Part shown: positions 51,166 to 59,097 of the stretch, piece after piece
Numbering within the stretch: position 1 is the stretch's first letter
Layout: the number at the start of each line of letters is the position of its first letter
Source: Duncaniella muricolitica
Lineage (GTDB): Bacteria; Bacteroidota; Bacteroidia; Bacteroidales; Muribaculaceae
Length of the DNA: 64,000 nt
Direction: 5' to 3'
NCBI GenBank assembly: GCA_025808375.1
Contig: CP061009.1
Span: forward strand, 1,302,001 to 1,366,000
The notes under the pieces: generated by a model
Databases searched by the model: none
Seen by the model: the letters and a program-made list of their open reading frames with translations, nothing else
What the model was told of the DNA's origin: nothing
Made by a program: the position numbers and the translations under genes

Positions 51166-52100
51166 TTAAGGTTTTCAGGCGGCCATACTCTCTCCATGTC
51201 AGCCTGTATTCTTTCCGGTGTCCAATACTTTTTTTCATATTCGGTCATCCATTCAGACCATTGCTGATAGGGTTTAGTAGGATATACTACTTTCCAGCTT
51301 CCGGGACTAAGGAATTTACGGTTTGTCACACGGTCTTCATCCATACACCGATCATTCGCTATTTTTTGATACGTTTCATACCTTGGGTCATTAATGTCGC
51401 ACCATTCAAGATTGCCGGGCGTAAAATCGAGGAAATCATTATTAAGATGAAGAACTACGGGATTTTGGAATTGAATTTTGTCTCCGCTAACAAAGCCGAA
51501 GTCGTTCATAAGGCTATCAATGTTTATTCTGCCCGTTTCAAATTTGCCGTATCTGTTCGTAAAACTATATTCCACATTTGCTATTGGCCAATGATAATGC
51601 CAATCTATATCACTGTCATATAAGTGATGTCGTGATGTTAATGTGGACTTGCCTTGCAATATCGTCCCATCTTTCAGAACAGTAATTTTCAGAGATTTAT
51701 ACCAATTCATCTTCTGCAATTTCAGGGCATTGGCAAGGCAAACCGTCTTCTGGGTCAAATAAGTGGGAGTAACTTCCACCCAACGTAAATTATTGCGGTG
51801 GTCATTACTGAGGTTCCCATCGACATGTTCAACTTCGTATTCCTTCCCATCTTTAGGTTTCGGCGCACAATAGCAAGAGGCAACCAGTTCAGCAATCAGT
51901 ATATCTCCGTAATTTTTTAAGCTTATGAATCTCCTCCCATACCTATCGTTATGGATAGTGGGATTATAAGTTTTAATTGTTTGCGCCTTTGTGTCAAAAT
52001 AATCTCTTTCCACATGAAGGCCGTCATTGCTTATAAAAGTCTTTGTTTCATAATGCTCCCTGAGATAATCCCGCTTGTAATATTTCTTCTTTTTAGCCAT
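51162..52100 (-). CDS. HNH-endonuclease-like protein with two HNH-type modules
   Basis: The first module is VEHVDGNLSNDHRNNLRWVE, a complete HNH (HNH_3) core as in homing-type enzymes. A second, degenerate one follows near residue 220 (VVLHLNNDFLDFTPGNLEWC), where the pattern H-x-N-N-x-NLEW remains. Basic N-terminus. It may nick or cut DNA, as a homing-like enzyme or part of island processing. It lies in series with the helicase-like operon. Confidence 0.7.
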   Translation of the reverse strand: MAKKKKYYKRDYLREHYETKTFISNDGLHVERDYFDTKAQTIKTYNPTIHNDRYGRRFISLKNYGDILIAELVASCYCAPKPKDGKEYEVEHVDGNLSNDHRNNLRWVEVTPTYLTQKTVCLANALKLQKMNWYKSLKITVLKDGTILQGKSTLTSRHHLYDSDIDWHYHWPIANVEYSFTNRYGKFETGRINIDSLMNDFGFVSGDKIQFQNPVVLHLNNDFLDFTPGNLEWCDINDPRYETYQKIANDRCMDEDRVTNRKFLSPGSWKVVYPTKPYQQWSEWMTEYEKKYWTPERIQADMERVWPPENLK

Positions 52101-52103
52101 AGT

Positions 52104-52433
52104 TCATTGGGTTTTGGTTTTTCTACTGGTTAAGATTAGATCAACATTCATTTCATCTTTCAGGAATTGGGTAAGCATCTTATAGCTTTCTATTCTTGGC
52201 CTCTTCTTAGGAATGATACCCAGTATTTCCTGTAAAGTCATCCTTATAATCATTCCCCCGTACAAATTATCTACGCCGGCATAAGCGCACAGTGCCTTAA
52301 TTTCATCTTCGTATTGTGTCGGAATGATGGTTTTTATCACTGGTTGGCTTGGTCGTGCGAAGGCACCAACTGGCCCTCGATTCTCAGAATATTCATAATC
52401 ACTCTGAAAAATATTATCAATTGTAATTATCAT
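52104..52433 (-). CDS. small unknown protein
   Basis: From the ATG at 52433 a 109-residue soluble protein (FARPSQPVIKTIIPTQYEDE, then LQEILGIIPKKRP) results. The frame stays open to 52595 but that part is hydrophobic, cysteine-rich and overlaps the preceding gene, so I reject it. Many HU-like or ribbon-helix proteins have this size; family not recognised. Confidence 0.5.
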   Translation of the reverse strand: MIITIDNIFQSDYEYSENRGPVGAFARPSQPVIKTIIPTQYEDEIKALCAYAGVDNLYGGMIIRMTLQEILGIIPKKRPRIESYKMLTQFLKDEMNVDLILTSRKTKTQ

Positions 52434-52551
52434 TTCAACATTAAGGCATGAAATAGCTTTGAATCTCCGTTTTCGGCATCTTGGGACATAAAAGAAAAAT
52501 GTCACCGATAATTTCGATGACACTACTGAATAGCTCCATATAATAGCCAAT

Positions 52552-53211
52552 TTACTTCTCTTCGAAAAAATGGATGCAATCAAGATCATTTTCAAGGGAG
52601 AAACCTATAATTTTATCGCGAAGTGGGTAATGATTACTCTTGCGATCCTTTATCAAATAGAATTCAGGATATTTTGTATCATGTATATCAAAAATATTGT
52701 CAAACCATACGGCATCGTAAGATGATAATTCATTAGAATTGCCATAACCAATAAGGAGCAGTTTAATGATTTTCCCCAATCGGTTAGCTTCCTCTCGGAG
52801 TCGGCTACAGCATTGACCAAAAGATTTGATTGGATTATACATATCCTCAGATCTAAAGGAGGGTGTCGCATCGGAGATAATAATCATTTCCTTATCCGCT
52901 GTCGCAATTCTGGACATCGCGGAGATAAAGCCATTGAAATCGTCATATCCACATTCGATAACATCAAGATTATTCGGCTTATCCTCCATGAATTCATCAT
53001 CTCTCTGCTCATGTAGCGCATCTAAAAGAAGTATAGTCTGCGCACCCTGTAATGCAGCCAATTCTGCAATCTTCTTGGCAAGTTTATGATGCAACTGCAA
53101 CTCACTTCCAACCAATGCCGTGATGCAGTTCCTATCCTTAAGTCTTAATATCTCGATAAAGTCAGCCTCCTGAATCTTATCAAGAAAATCATTTTGTGGT
53201 TCTTTCTTCAT
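52552..53211 (-). CDS. RecA-fold-like protein of unknown function
   Basis: The 219-residue protein follows the beta-alpha order of RecA/KaiC-like ATPases: CITALVGSELQLHHKLAKKI, TILLLDAL, then MIIISDATPSF. A standard P-loop GxxxxGK[ST] is absent (GSELQLHHKL at that place), so ATP binding is doubtful. It resembles an ATPase whose nucleotide site has been lost. No closer assignment. Confidence 0.5.
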   Translation of the reverse strand: MKKEPQNDFLDKIQEADFIEILRLKDRNCITALVGSELQLHHKLAKKIAELAALQGAQTILLLDALHEQRDDEFMEDKPNNLDVIECGYDDFNGFISAMSRIATADKEMIIISDATPSFRSEDMYNPIKSFGQCCSRLREEANRLGKIIKLLLIGYGNSNELSSYDAVWFDNIFDIHDTKYPEFYLIKDRKSNHYPLRDKIIGFSLENDLDCIHFFEEK

Positions 53212-53281
53212 ATTGCTGTTACATTTACATTGTCAGATTCACAAATAAGATTTTCAGAGCTTACTATCAGTGTGAATAACA

Positions 53282-53443
53282 ATGCACGTCACCGAAGTCA
53301 CATCAGCCATTCAGTCCTTCTACGACAGCGGCGGATATAACAGAACAGCGACAGCCACCCAGCTATCAGAATATCTCTCAGTGCAACCCATCCAGCGCAC
53401 CTCTCCCGATGGCTCCCGCCCACGCGTGTATTTGGTAAAGTAG
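53282..53443 (+). CDS. orphan 53-residue frame, possible gene relic
   Basis: ATG 53282 to TAG 53441-53443 reads MHVTEVTSAIQSFYDSGGYN and ends RPRVYLVK. It is richer in GC than its surroundings and looks like the C-terminal winged-helix end of a primase- or DUF3987-type protein. It may be a relic of a lost gene or a small DNA-binding protein. Confidence 0.35.
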   Translation: MHVTEVTSAIQSFYDSGGYNRTATATQLSEYLSVQPIQRTSPDGSRPRVYLVK

Positions 53444-53463
53444 TATTCTGGGGATTTTTCGTA

Positions 53464-53628
53464 GTGTCGCACGACACGACACAAGATAACATATTGAAGA
53501 TTAGGATTAGTATGGGTGAGAGTCTAATTTGCGACACGAGTACGACACATGTCCGACACACTTGAATCCTACTCCTGACACGTAAAAAAAGGATCTCTGA
53601 CACATCGTGAGACACACACCCGATACAC
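53464..53628 (+). repeat. cluster of CGACAC/TGACAC repeats (iteron-like)
   Basis: CGACAC occurs directly at 53472, 53477, 53532, 53543 and 53554, inverted at 53464, and as TGACAC at 53576 and 53598, with AGACAC at 53610 and CGATACAC at 53621. The cluster lies between a putative relic and the DUF3987 gene, so it may be a replication origin or an operator. Confidence 0.5.
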
Positions 53629-53687
53629 GAAAATTAAGGGAGCATACCACTGGTACACTCCCTATGTTGTTTTCACTTGCGCCCGGA

Positions 53688-55361
53688 TTATGAGTCCTGT
53701 TGCGTAATTTTCAACTTTTTTCTGTAGCGATGGATAAAGCCATTAATCTGATGTCTGGTTAATCCGTATTTTGCTTTTAGTTCGGCATCGGTCATACCGT
53801 CATCCTTCAGAGATTCGAAAAATTTCCCTTTCTCCATGGGGTCAGATGGAATTTCACAGTTGCAGTCTTCGTGCTTGCTAGCATTTGAGGTTCGTCGGAT
53901 TTGCACAAGTTCTTCTGCTGTGAACTTAGCCTGTTGCTCGTTATGTTTGGCACCGAACTTATGCAGCCATCGCTCCATGAAGTAGTTGGCCATATAGATA
54001 GTAAGGTCAACCACATTTTTACGCTCGCTTCGTTGCCGCGAAGAGGGTTCTCCATATAGCATGTGCCATACGATAGCGCAGTTAAAGGCTGAAGAGGCTA
54101 TACGCAGTCTGAGAGCATCGCGAGCTGGATTATCCTCATTCTGGCTTAATTCATACTGATCATCAAGCCATTCTTTTAAGGCTTGATTAACGTAATTCAT
54201 ATCTGTCTCATAAGGAGAAACTGGGGTATCGTTTCCGTCAGCATCAGTCGTATAAGCATACTTTTCAGTCCACGCATCAAGCTGATCTTGGAATTGAGTT
54301 AGGAGTTCTCCATCTGGCATTGGAAACGATGGTATTTCCTTGCCGAGTTTAGGTAACATACACAGACACATACGAGATGCAGTACCACCTTCGATTTCAG
54401 CTCCCAGGAATTTTCCGGTAGCTTCCGGTGTCCCAGTAAGTACAATGTTAATCGCAGTGGTAAAGCTGCCTTGTGGAGCATTTTTGCGTCCATTCATGCG
54501 CGTCAGTTCATCATTGTCATATGCTTTTCGAATCGTTTCATACGTGAGACCATTATTTTTATTTCTCACGGCATTGACTATCGTAGTGGTTTCTGGATCC
54601 ATGAGAATGGTATGGATTCCCTGATTATTTCCGAGAATATCGAGCATTGTGGACTCTGAGACATTGGGGGCAAGAGTCTGAATGATCTTTCGACTTCCGG
54701 AATTTTCCGAAACTTTGGCAATATCACGTTGGATTCGACGACCAAATAGCGTATCAATCATCCGTTTGATAAGTCCTTTTAATGATGAAAACGGAGCCTC
54801 AATCACTACCATGACATTTGCACGATGAGGTTTGTCATCAAGGTATTTGGCCCTTACGTTTGAAAAACATCCGGCTAACTCAGCGGTGAGGGCAGCTATG
54901 ACTGGCACTTCAAACCCTACGGGACAGTTAGCGGCATATTCATTTATGATCGGAGGGAGCTGAATGAAGTTTCGGGGAAATTCAACCTCAAAGTTCTCAA
55001 GCCAGTCCCGAACCTCGGTATCATTCGATCCGGACACGTCATCAGTAGAATGGATCTCTTGAAGTGTTTCTTGAGATTTTGTATTCAGTGGTATTCGGCG
55101 AGCCATAATCTTAAGAATTTCTGCCGTAGTGTTAGCATCAATCATTTTAAGATCAAAATACAACTTAATCAGTCTATACCCCGCGAATCCGAGAGCACTA
55201 ATGACAATTCCTGAAGCTGAAATAACAAGGCAGCTTCTTACAGACCCCTTGAACCGGAAACCAAAGAATTTTATGTCGATATGATCTCTGGTCACATCTT
55301 TGTCTCCCGGTAGAGGTCTAGTCGGCAGATTGTTTGCGTGTCTAATACGATGTCTTTTCAT
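53688..55361 (-). CDS. DUF3987-type protein with N-terminal membrane helix
   Basis: The core (about residues 130-470) fits DUF3987, a family of replication-associated ATPase-like proteins in Bacteroidales islands: IIQTLAPNVSESTMLDILGN, ILMDPETTTIVNAVR, IVLTGTPEATGKFLGAEIEG and TASRMCLCML. The C-terminal 60 residues form an HTH (MTDAELKAKYGLTRHQINGF). Unusually, residues 40-70 are a transmembrane helix (SCLVISASGIVISALGFAGY). Usually the VirE-N-like part is fused to DUF3987; here it is separate. Confidence 0.68.
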   Translation of the reverse strand: MKRHRIRHANNLPTRPLPGDKDVTRDHIDIKFFGFRFKGSVRSCLVISASGIVISALGFAGYRLIKLYFDLKMIDANTTAEILKIMARRIPLNTKSQETLQEIHSTDDVSGSNDTEVRDWLENFEVEFPRNFIQLPPIINEYAANCPVGFEVPVIAALTAELAGCFSNVRAKYLDDKPHRANVMVVIEAPFSSLKGLIKRMIDTLFGRRIQRDIAKVSENSGSRKIIQTLAPNVSESTMLDILGNNQGIHTILMDPETTTIVNAVRNKNNGLTYETIRKAYDNDELTRMNGRKNAPQGSFTTAINIVLTGTPEATGKFLGAEIEGGTASRMCLCMLPKLGKEIPSFPMPDGELLTQFQDQLDAWTEKYAYTTDADGNDTPVSPYETDMNYVNQALKEWLDDQYELSQNEDNPARDALRLRIASSAFNCAIVWHMLYGEPSSRQRSERKNVVDLTIYMANYFMERWLHKFGAKHNEQQAKFTAEELVQIRRTSNASKHEDCNCEIPSDPMEKGKFFESLKDDGMTDAELKAKYGLTRHQINGFIHRYRKKLKITQQDS

Positions 55362-55409
55362 CTTCTATTTGTATTAACAGGAGCCGTCTGTCACCCGGCT
55401 CCATATTAG

Positions 55410-55781
55410 TTACTTTCTTTGTGATTTTTCTACTATCGTGTTGCGAAGGCTCAAAAGTAGCGTTATCGAACCGAGCAGGGCAAGTATAACCCCAACAGCC
55501 TTCAAAATAGTTTGCATCAGCGTGGTAGTATTTTTCACTGATAGGGTTGCTGTTTTGCATTGACGTGCCCGAGGACTGCCCACATTGGCACTTCCTTCAC
55601 GGGAACCGGCGATTACCGTAACAGGGCTGTCAGATAGGTGTAGGTTGATGGTGCAGCTCTCATCCGAGCCTTTGCCGATTTTCACTGTTCCGCTGTTTCC
55701 AGAGCTGGCGGCGGTGTTGTCTGTTGTCAGTGCGGCGACTCCCGTATGAGGAAGCCCTTCCGCTAGTGGTTGTTGTTTCAT
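55410..55781 (-). CDS. small membrane protein near the DUF3987 gene
   Basis: 123 residues: a Ser/Thr/Gly-rich N-terminus (TVKIGKGSDESCTINLHLSD) and a C-terminal membrane helix (LKAVGVILALLGSITLLLSL). It may partner the membrane helix of the DUF3987 protein. No family recognised. Confidence 0.5.
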   Translation of the reverse strand: MKQQPLAEGLPHTGVAALTTDNTAASSGNSGTVKIGKGSDESCTINLHLSDSPVTVIAGSREGSANVGSPRARQCKTATLSVKNTTTLMQTILKAVGVILALLGSITLLLSLRNTIVEKSQRK

Positions 55782-55789
55782 CTTGGCTA

Positions 55790-56140
55790 TTATTTGGTTT
55801 TTAGATGTTTGTTTTTTACAAAATCGTTAGCCTCACGTTCCAGATCGGAAAGGGACTTCATATGTTCGCTGTCCTGAAGCCACGCATCAATTTCATTTCT
55901 GTCAAACATGATGCTTCTTCCTTTTTTATGGAATGGGATCTGTCGGGTACTTGTCCAGCTGTATATGGTCTGCCTCTTCGGGTGACTCGGCAAATACGCT
56001 TGAAGTTCGGCCACATTGAGCCATTGATGGTCTCGTTCATCATAGGCTGATGAACTTATTTGATCGACTTTTTCTCCGAGTCGATCAATCCGCTCCATTA
56101 AGGCGGAAAAATTGTGTTGGAGGAAATCCAATGTATTCAT
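55790..56140 (-). CDS. HTH_17 (excisionase/MerR-like) DNA-binding protein
   Basis: 116 residues: a coiled-coil N-terminus (HNFSALMERIDRLGEKVDQI), then a winged-helix of excisionase type (WLNVAELQAYLPSHPKRQTI, YSWTSTRQIPFHKKGRSIMF, DRNEIDAWLQ). Such proteins in Bacteroidales islands control excision or transcription. It is the first gene of the minus-strand replication block. Confidence 0.8.
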   Translation of the reverse strand: MNTLDFLQHNFSALMERIDRLGEKVDQISSSAYDERDHQWLNVAELQAYLPSHPKRQTIYSWTSTRQIPFHKKGRSIMFDRNEIDAWLQDSEHMKSLSDLEREANDFVKNKHLKTK

Positions 56141-56300
56141 CTTGAGTTTCTTTGGTGTTGTTTTCTGGCCGCTAAATTACTCGAAATACCCAAAGGGCTA
56201 AAGAGTTTTGCCTTAATACGATGCCGCTTTTACCGGAGCGACGCAACTTTTAATGTTATGCCAATTTTACTGCGGAAAATTGAAGAAAATTGATGATCTA

Positions 56301-56332
56301 TTTGTGTGATTCAGGAAAAATTATTAACTTTG
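56301..56332 (+). promoter_or_regulatory. Bacteroides-type promoter
   Basis: TTTG (56301-56304), 20 bases, TAACTTTG (56325-56332). It faces a 38-codon frame that begins five bases later and the larger gene at 56515. Confidence 0.75.
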
Positions 56333-56337
56333 ACCAT

Positions 56338-56454
56338 ATGATACAGAGGTATCAGGTAGCTGAAGGCCTTCAAACTGAGCCTGCTTTGCAAATCCAGTTT
56401 GACAGTAGCAATTTGACATCCTTTGTTTCGAATCTCTTAATATTGTTAGTATAG
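56338..56454 (+). CDS. candidate 38-residue protein, leaderless
   Basis: ATG five bases after the -7 box opens MIQRYQVAEGLQTEPALQIQ and ends with a hydrophobic LLILLV. If translated it is the first frame of the transcript and could be a leader controlling the gene at 56515. Evidence is positional only. Confidence 0.35.
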   Translation: MIQRYQVAEGLQTEPALQIQFDSSNLTSFVSNLLILLV

Positions 56455-56514
56455 GGAGAAGTATAAGACGGTAGCAGAGTAGAACAGCTTAAACAGGTAG
56501 ATTAAAACGTATCT

Positions 56515-57024
56515 GTGGCTGCATCAAAGCAGTTAGAGCTTACTTTATTTCCTGTCGATATTGATGGTCTTGTACGGCATTATGAGATGATTCATCAAAA
56601 CGAAGGAATTGTTGAAGATTCCCCCCTCATTATAAACCAGTTGTTGGATAGGCTCGGGTGGAAAGTTCCACGACTAAAACGGAAAGTGAAGACTTTTCTC
56701 GAATTAACCGACAACATAAAAATTTATTTAAAGGAAAAAGAAATAAGAATAGCTGAAGAACTCGCAACCGGCGCAAAGGTTAAATCAATGGATAGGACTG
56801 AAGCAAAATATCTGATTGAGGCAGCCTTGTCCAGTTTCGATTGCCGAATTCAAAATCGGCGTTTGAAGAAGAAAGATATAGATACATACTTGGGCTACAG
56901 CACCCGAACAATGCGGGGACAGCAAAGTATCTATAAAGATAATTTATCTAAACCAGGAACAAAGGAAAACAGAATTTACACAGATTTACGCAGAGAGTTA
57001 GAAAGCTTGACTGCACAAGAATAA
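56515..57024 (+). CDS. unknown helical protein
   Basis: A 169-residue, lysine-rich soluble protein read from GTG 56515. It has a helix-rich middle (VPRLKRKVKTFLELTDNIKI) and a likely coiled coil. It is divergent from the HTH gene and convergent with the integrase, a place where regulators of excision are often found. No family recognised. The distance of about 180 bases from its promoter leaves room for a leader. Confidence 0.5.
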   Translation: MAASKQLELTLFPVDIDGLVRHYEMIHQNEGIVEDSPLIINQLLDRLGWKVPRLKRKVKTFLELTDNIKIYLKEKEIRIAEELATGAKVKSMDRTEAKYLIEAALSSFDCRIQNRRLKKKDIDTYLGYSTRTMRGQQSIYKDNLSKPGTKENRIYTDLRRELESLTAQE

Positions 57025-57058
57025 AGATGGCGCATCCTTCACGGGTGCGCCTATCATT

Positions 57059-58327
57059 TTATTTCAATTGATTGGAAAGGTCAATACCAAGTTTAATAGC
57101 ATCTGCTGCGGATTCCTTTTTTGCATCTACTACCTTAGTATATATCTGGGTTGTCTTGACGTTTGTATGCCCAAGCATTTTGCTTACTGTGTAGATGTCA
57201 GTGCCATTGGCGAGCTGAAGGGTCGCGAAAGTGTGGCGGAAACAATGGAAGGTGATATGCTTAGTAATTCCGGAGGCTTTGATCCATCGCTCCAAAGGTT
57301 TTGAAATCCATGACGGTGAAGGAAGGCCTTCAAACACCAGCCGTTCTCCATCAAGACGCTCCCCACATAATAAGTATGCTTGCTCCGAGATTGGCGTATA
57401 TTCTACTCCTTTTGTCTTTTGTTGAGTGAAGTTTACTCTCCAATGATCACCATCCTTGACAATCTCTTTCCACTTTAACTTTTGAATGTCAACATGACGC
57501 ATTCCGGTAAGGGCAGAGAATAATGCGGCTTGCTTTATGATTGGTTTGTCACATTCGGTGGCGGCTAGTATATTGAGTTCATCAATAGTCAAGTACTCTC
57601 TTCGGCTCTCTTGTTCTGGTATTCCTTTGACTTTTGCTGCAAGATCAATCGTGAGATATCCGTCAACGAAAGCTTGTTTTAAAGCCGCCTTAAATATTGA
57701 AAAGTATGTAGCCGCTGTATTTCGTGATACAGATCCTTTCTTCTTCCCTCCTTGCGGTGCGGTCAACATAAATTGCTTGAAATCCTCAATTAACTTCATA
57801 TCAATCTTGCCAAAAGGTAAAAAATCGGATTCATTAAACATCTTTAGCAATTCATATACGCGATTCCAGTTTATTCGAATTGACTCAGAGTTAACCTTAT
57901 GCCGCCTGCTGATTTCAGCTCTAAAGTAGTCAATGAAGTTAGCCCCCGCCCGCTCATTCTGAGCTGCCATAGCCGCTTCCGTTTCAGTGTATAATTCCTG
58001 ATTGTCATATTCTCGCTGACGAAGTTCTCGAACTTTATCAGCATATATGCACGATTCATTATCCACGGCAGATCGGCACATGATAACACCATTGGCATCG
58101 CGTTTGGGCCGATAAGTTACGCTGCCATCTTGATTCGTTTTCGCAACTCTATTCTTATCCCATATCGGAGTGGTGATGCTCCTGTTTACTCCTTCTTTAA
58201 TACGATATGGCTTCCCATCGAAGTTTCGATATACAGGATAAATGTCTATAATCAGATACCACTCATCTCTGTATTCCGACTTTCGGAGCTTTACAGTACA
58301 CTTTGTATTTGCGAGCTTCTTCTTCAT
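57059..58327 (-). CDS. tyrosine recombinase (island integrase)
   Basis: The 422-residue integrase has an N-terminal arm-binding region, a SAM-like core-binding domain (about 130-235) and the catalytic domain with Arg277 in TGMRHVDI, His361-x-x-Arg364 in HCFRHTFA, His387 in LGHTNV and nucleophile Tyr396 in TTQIYTKV. It should join the island to the end of dnaK at the core TTACTTCACTTCCTC. It is coupled (ATGA) to the HTH gene upstream and lies about 770 bases from the right core. Confidence 0.95.
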   Translation of the reverse strand: MKKKLANTKCTVKLRKSEYRDEWYLIIDIYPVYRNFDGKPYRIKEGVNRSITTPIWDKNRVAKTNQDGSVTYRPKRDANGVIMCRSAVDNESCIYADKVRELRQREYDNQELYTETEAAMAAQNERAGANFIDYFRAEISRRHKVNSESIRINWNRVYELLKMFNESDFLPFGKIDMKLIEDFKQFMLTAPQGGKKKGSVSRNTAATYFSIFKAALKQAFVDGYLTIDLAAKVKGIPEQESRREYLTIDELNILAATECDKPIIKQAALFSALTGMRHVDIQKLKWKEIVKDGDHWRVNFTQQKTKGVEYTPISEQAYLLCGERLDGERLVFEGLPSPSWISKPLERWIKASGITKHITFHCFRHTFATLQLANGTDIYTVSKMLGHTNVKTTQIYTKVVDAKKESAADAIKLGIDLSNQLK

Positions 58328-58887
58328 TTCTTTACAACATCTTTATACAAGTGGTCAATTTCAGATTTTGGAGCATAAACAAAACGTCCGATTTGCCTGA
58401 TAGGGATTGAATATTTTCTGATGTGGGAATACACAGTGCTTTCTGCAATAGCGAATTTTGCTGCAATTTCACCGATTGTATAGCAATCCTCCGGTTCCAT
58501 GTTATATGGTTTTGGTAAAGCTAAATCCCTATCAATAGGGTCCTCACGCAAAGGTAAAAGCCCCATTAGTTCAGACCGACTTACCCTCGTCAGTCTTACA
58601 CCTAGATTTATGCTTGAAACTTTGCCACTTTTTATCAGTCTTCTAATAGTCTTAGCGCATACGCCAAAAACTGCTTCAGCCTCTGCTACACTGATGTAAT
58701 CACGATTATCTGATATTTCGCCAATTACCTTATCCCACTTTTCACGACGTTTCTGTTCGGCACGACGTTGTTTGTAGCCCTTGTCTGAACAAGTATGGCT
58801 ACAGTAATTGGAATCAAGAGACTTTGCCAAGAAAGTCGCTCCACAACATTTGCATTTTCGCTTTATTTCATACTTCGCTGTCGGCAT
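58324..58887 (-). CDS. zinc-finger/double HTH protein, integrase partner
   Basis: From the ATG at 58887 the 187-residue protein has a four-cysteine zinc finger (CKCCGATFLAKSLDSNYCSH, then a further Cys), a first HTH_17 (ISVAEAEAVFGVCAKTIRRL) and a second one (YTIGEIAAKFAIAESTVYSH). Its stop overlaps the integrase start. It is likely the recombination directionality factor or the regulator of integration. The frame is open to 58950, but that extension is hydrophobic and unsupported. Confidence 0.8.
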   Translation of the reverse strand: MPTAKYEIKRKCKCCGATFLAKSLDSNYCSHTCSDKGYKQRRAEQKRREKWDKVIGEISDNRDYISVAEAEAVFGVCAKTIRRLIKSGKVSSINLGVRLTRVSRSELMGLLPLREDPIDRDLALPKPYNMEPEDCYTIGEIAAKFAIAESTVYSHIRKYSIPIRQIGRFVYAPKSEIDHLYKDVVKK

Positions 58888-58959
58888 AAAAACGACTATT
58901 AAGACCCCATAAGATGACATAAGGGTAAATAAGGGACACCTCATCGCCATTTAAGGGAC

Positions 58960-58972
58960 GTTCCAAATATGG
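58960..58972 (+). repeat. possible arm-type integrase site, right
   Basis: GTTCCAAATATGG, one base different from the copy at 28701-28713 near the left end, 125 bases inside the right core. Confidence 0.4.
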
Positions 58973-59031
58973 TGCAAATATAGCGAAAATAAATCAAATT
59001 TCATCTATTTCGATAGAAAATCACAAAAAGA

Positions 59032-59066
59032 AAATGGAGTGTAACCTTTTGAGCTACACTCCATTT
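59032..59066 (-). terminator. terminator now serving dnaK, supplied by the island
   Basis: A stem of about 12 pairs (59032-59043 with 59055-59066) followed in the minus direction by a T-rich stretch. It lies on the island side of the right core, about 30 bases after the dnaK stop. It resembles the hairpin at 28594-28620 in layout and partly in sequence (GTAAC, GAG.TACA). Confidence 0.8.
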
Positions 59067-59097
59067 ATATGGATTTAGATATTTCTGAATTGAGGGG

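Noticed and set aside
53298..53615. Minus-strand frame of 105 codons
   Set aside because: It crosses the iteron-like repeats and lies opposite the more plausible 53-codon frame; composition looks random.
55342..55560. 72-codon frame between the DUF3987 gene and the small membrane gene
   Set aside because: It overlaps both neighbours, which are better supported, and shows no motif.
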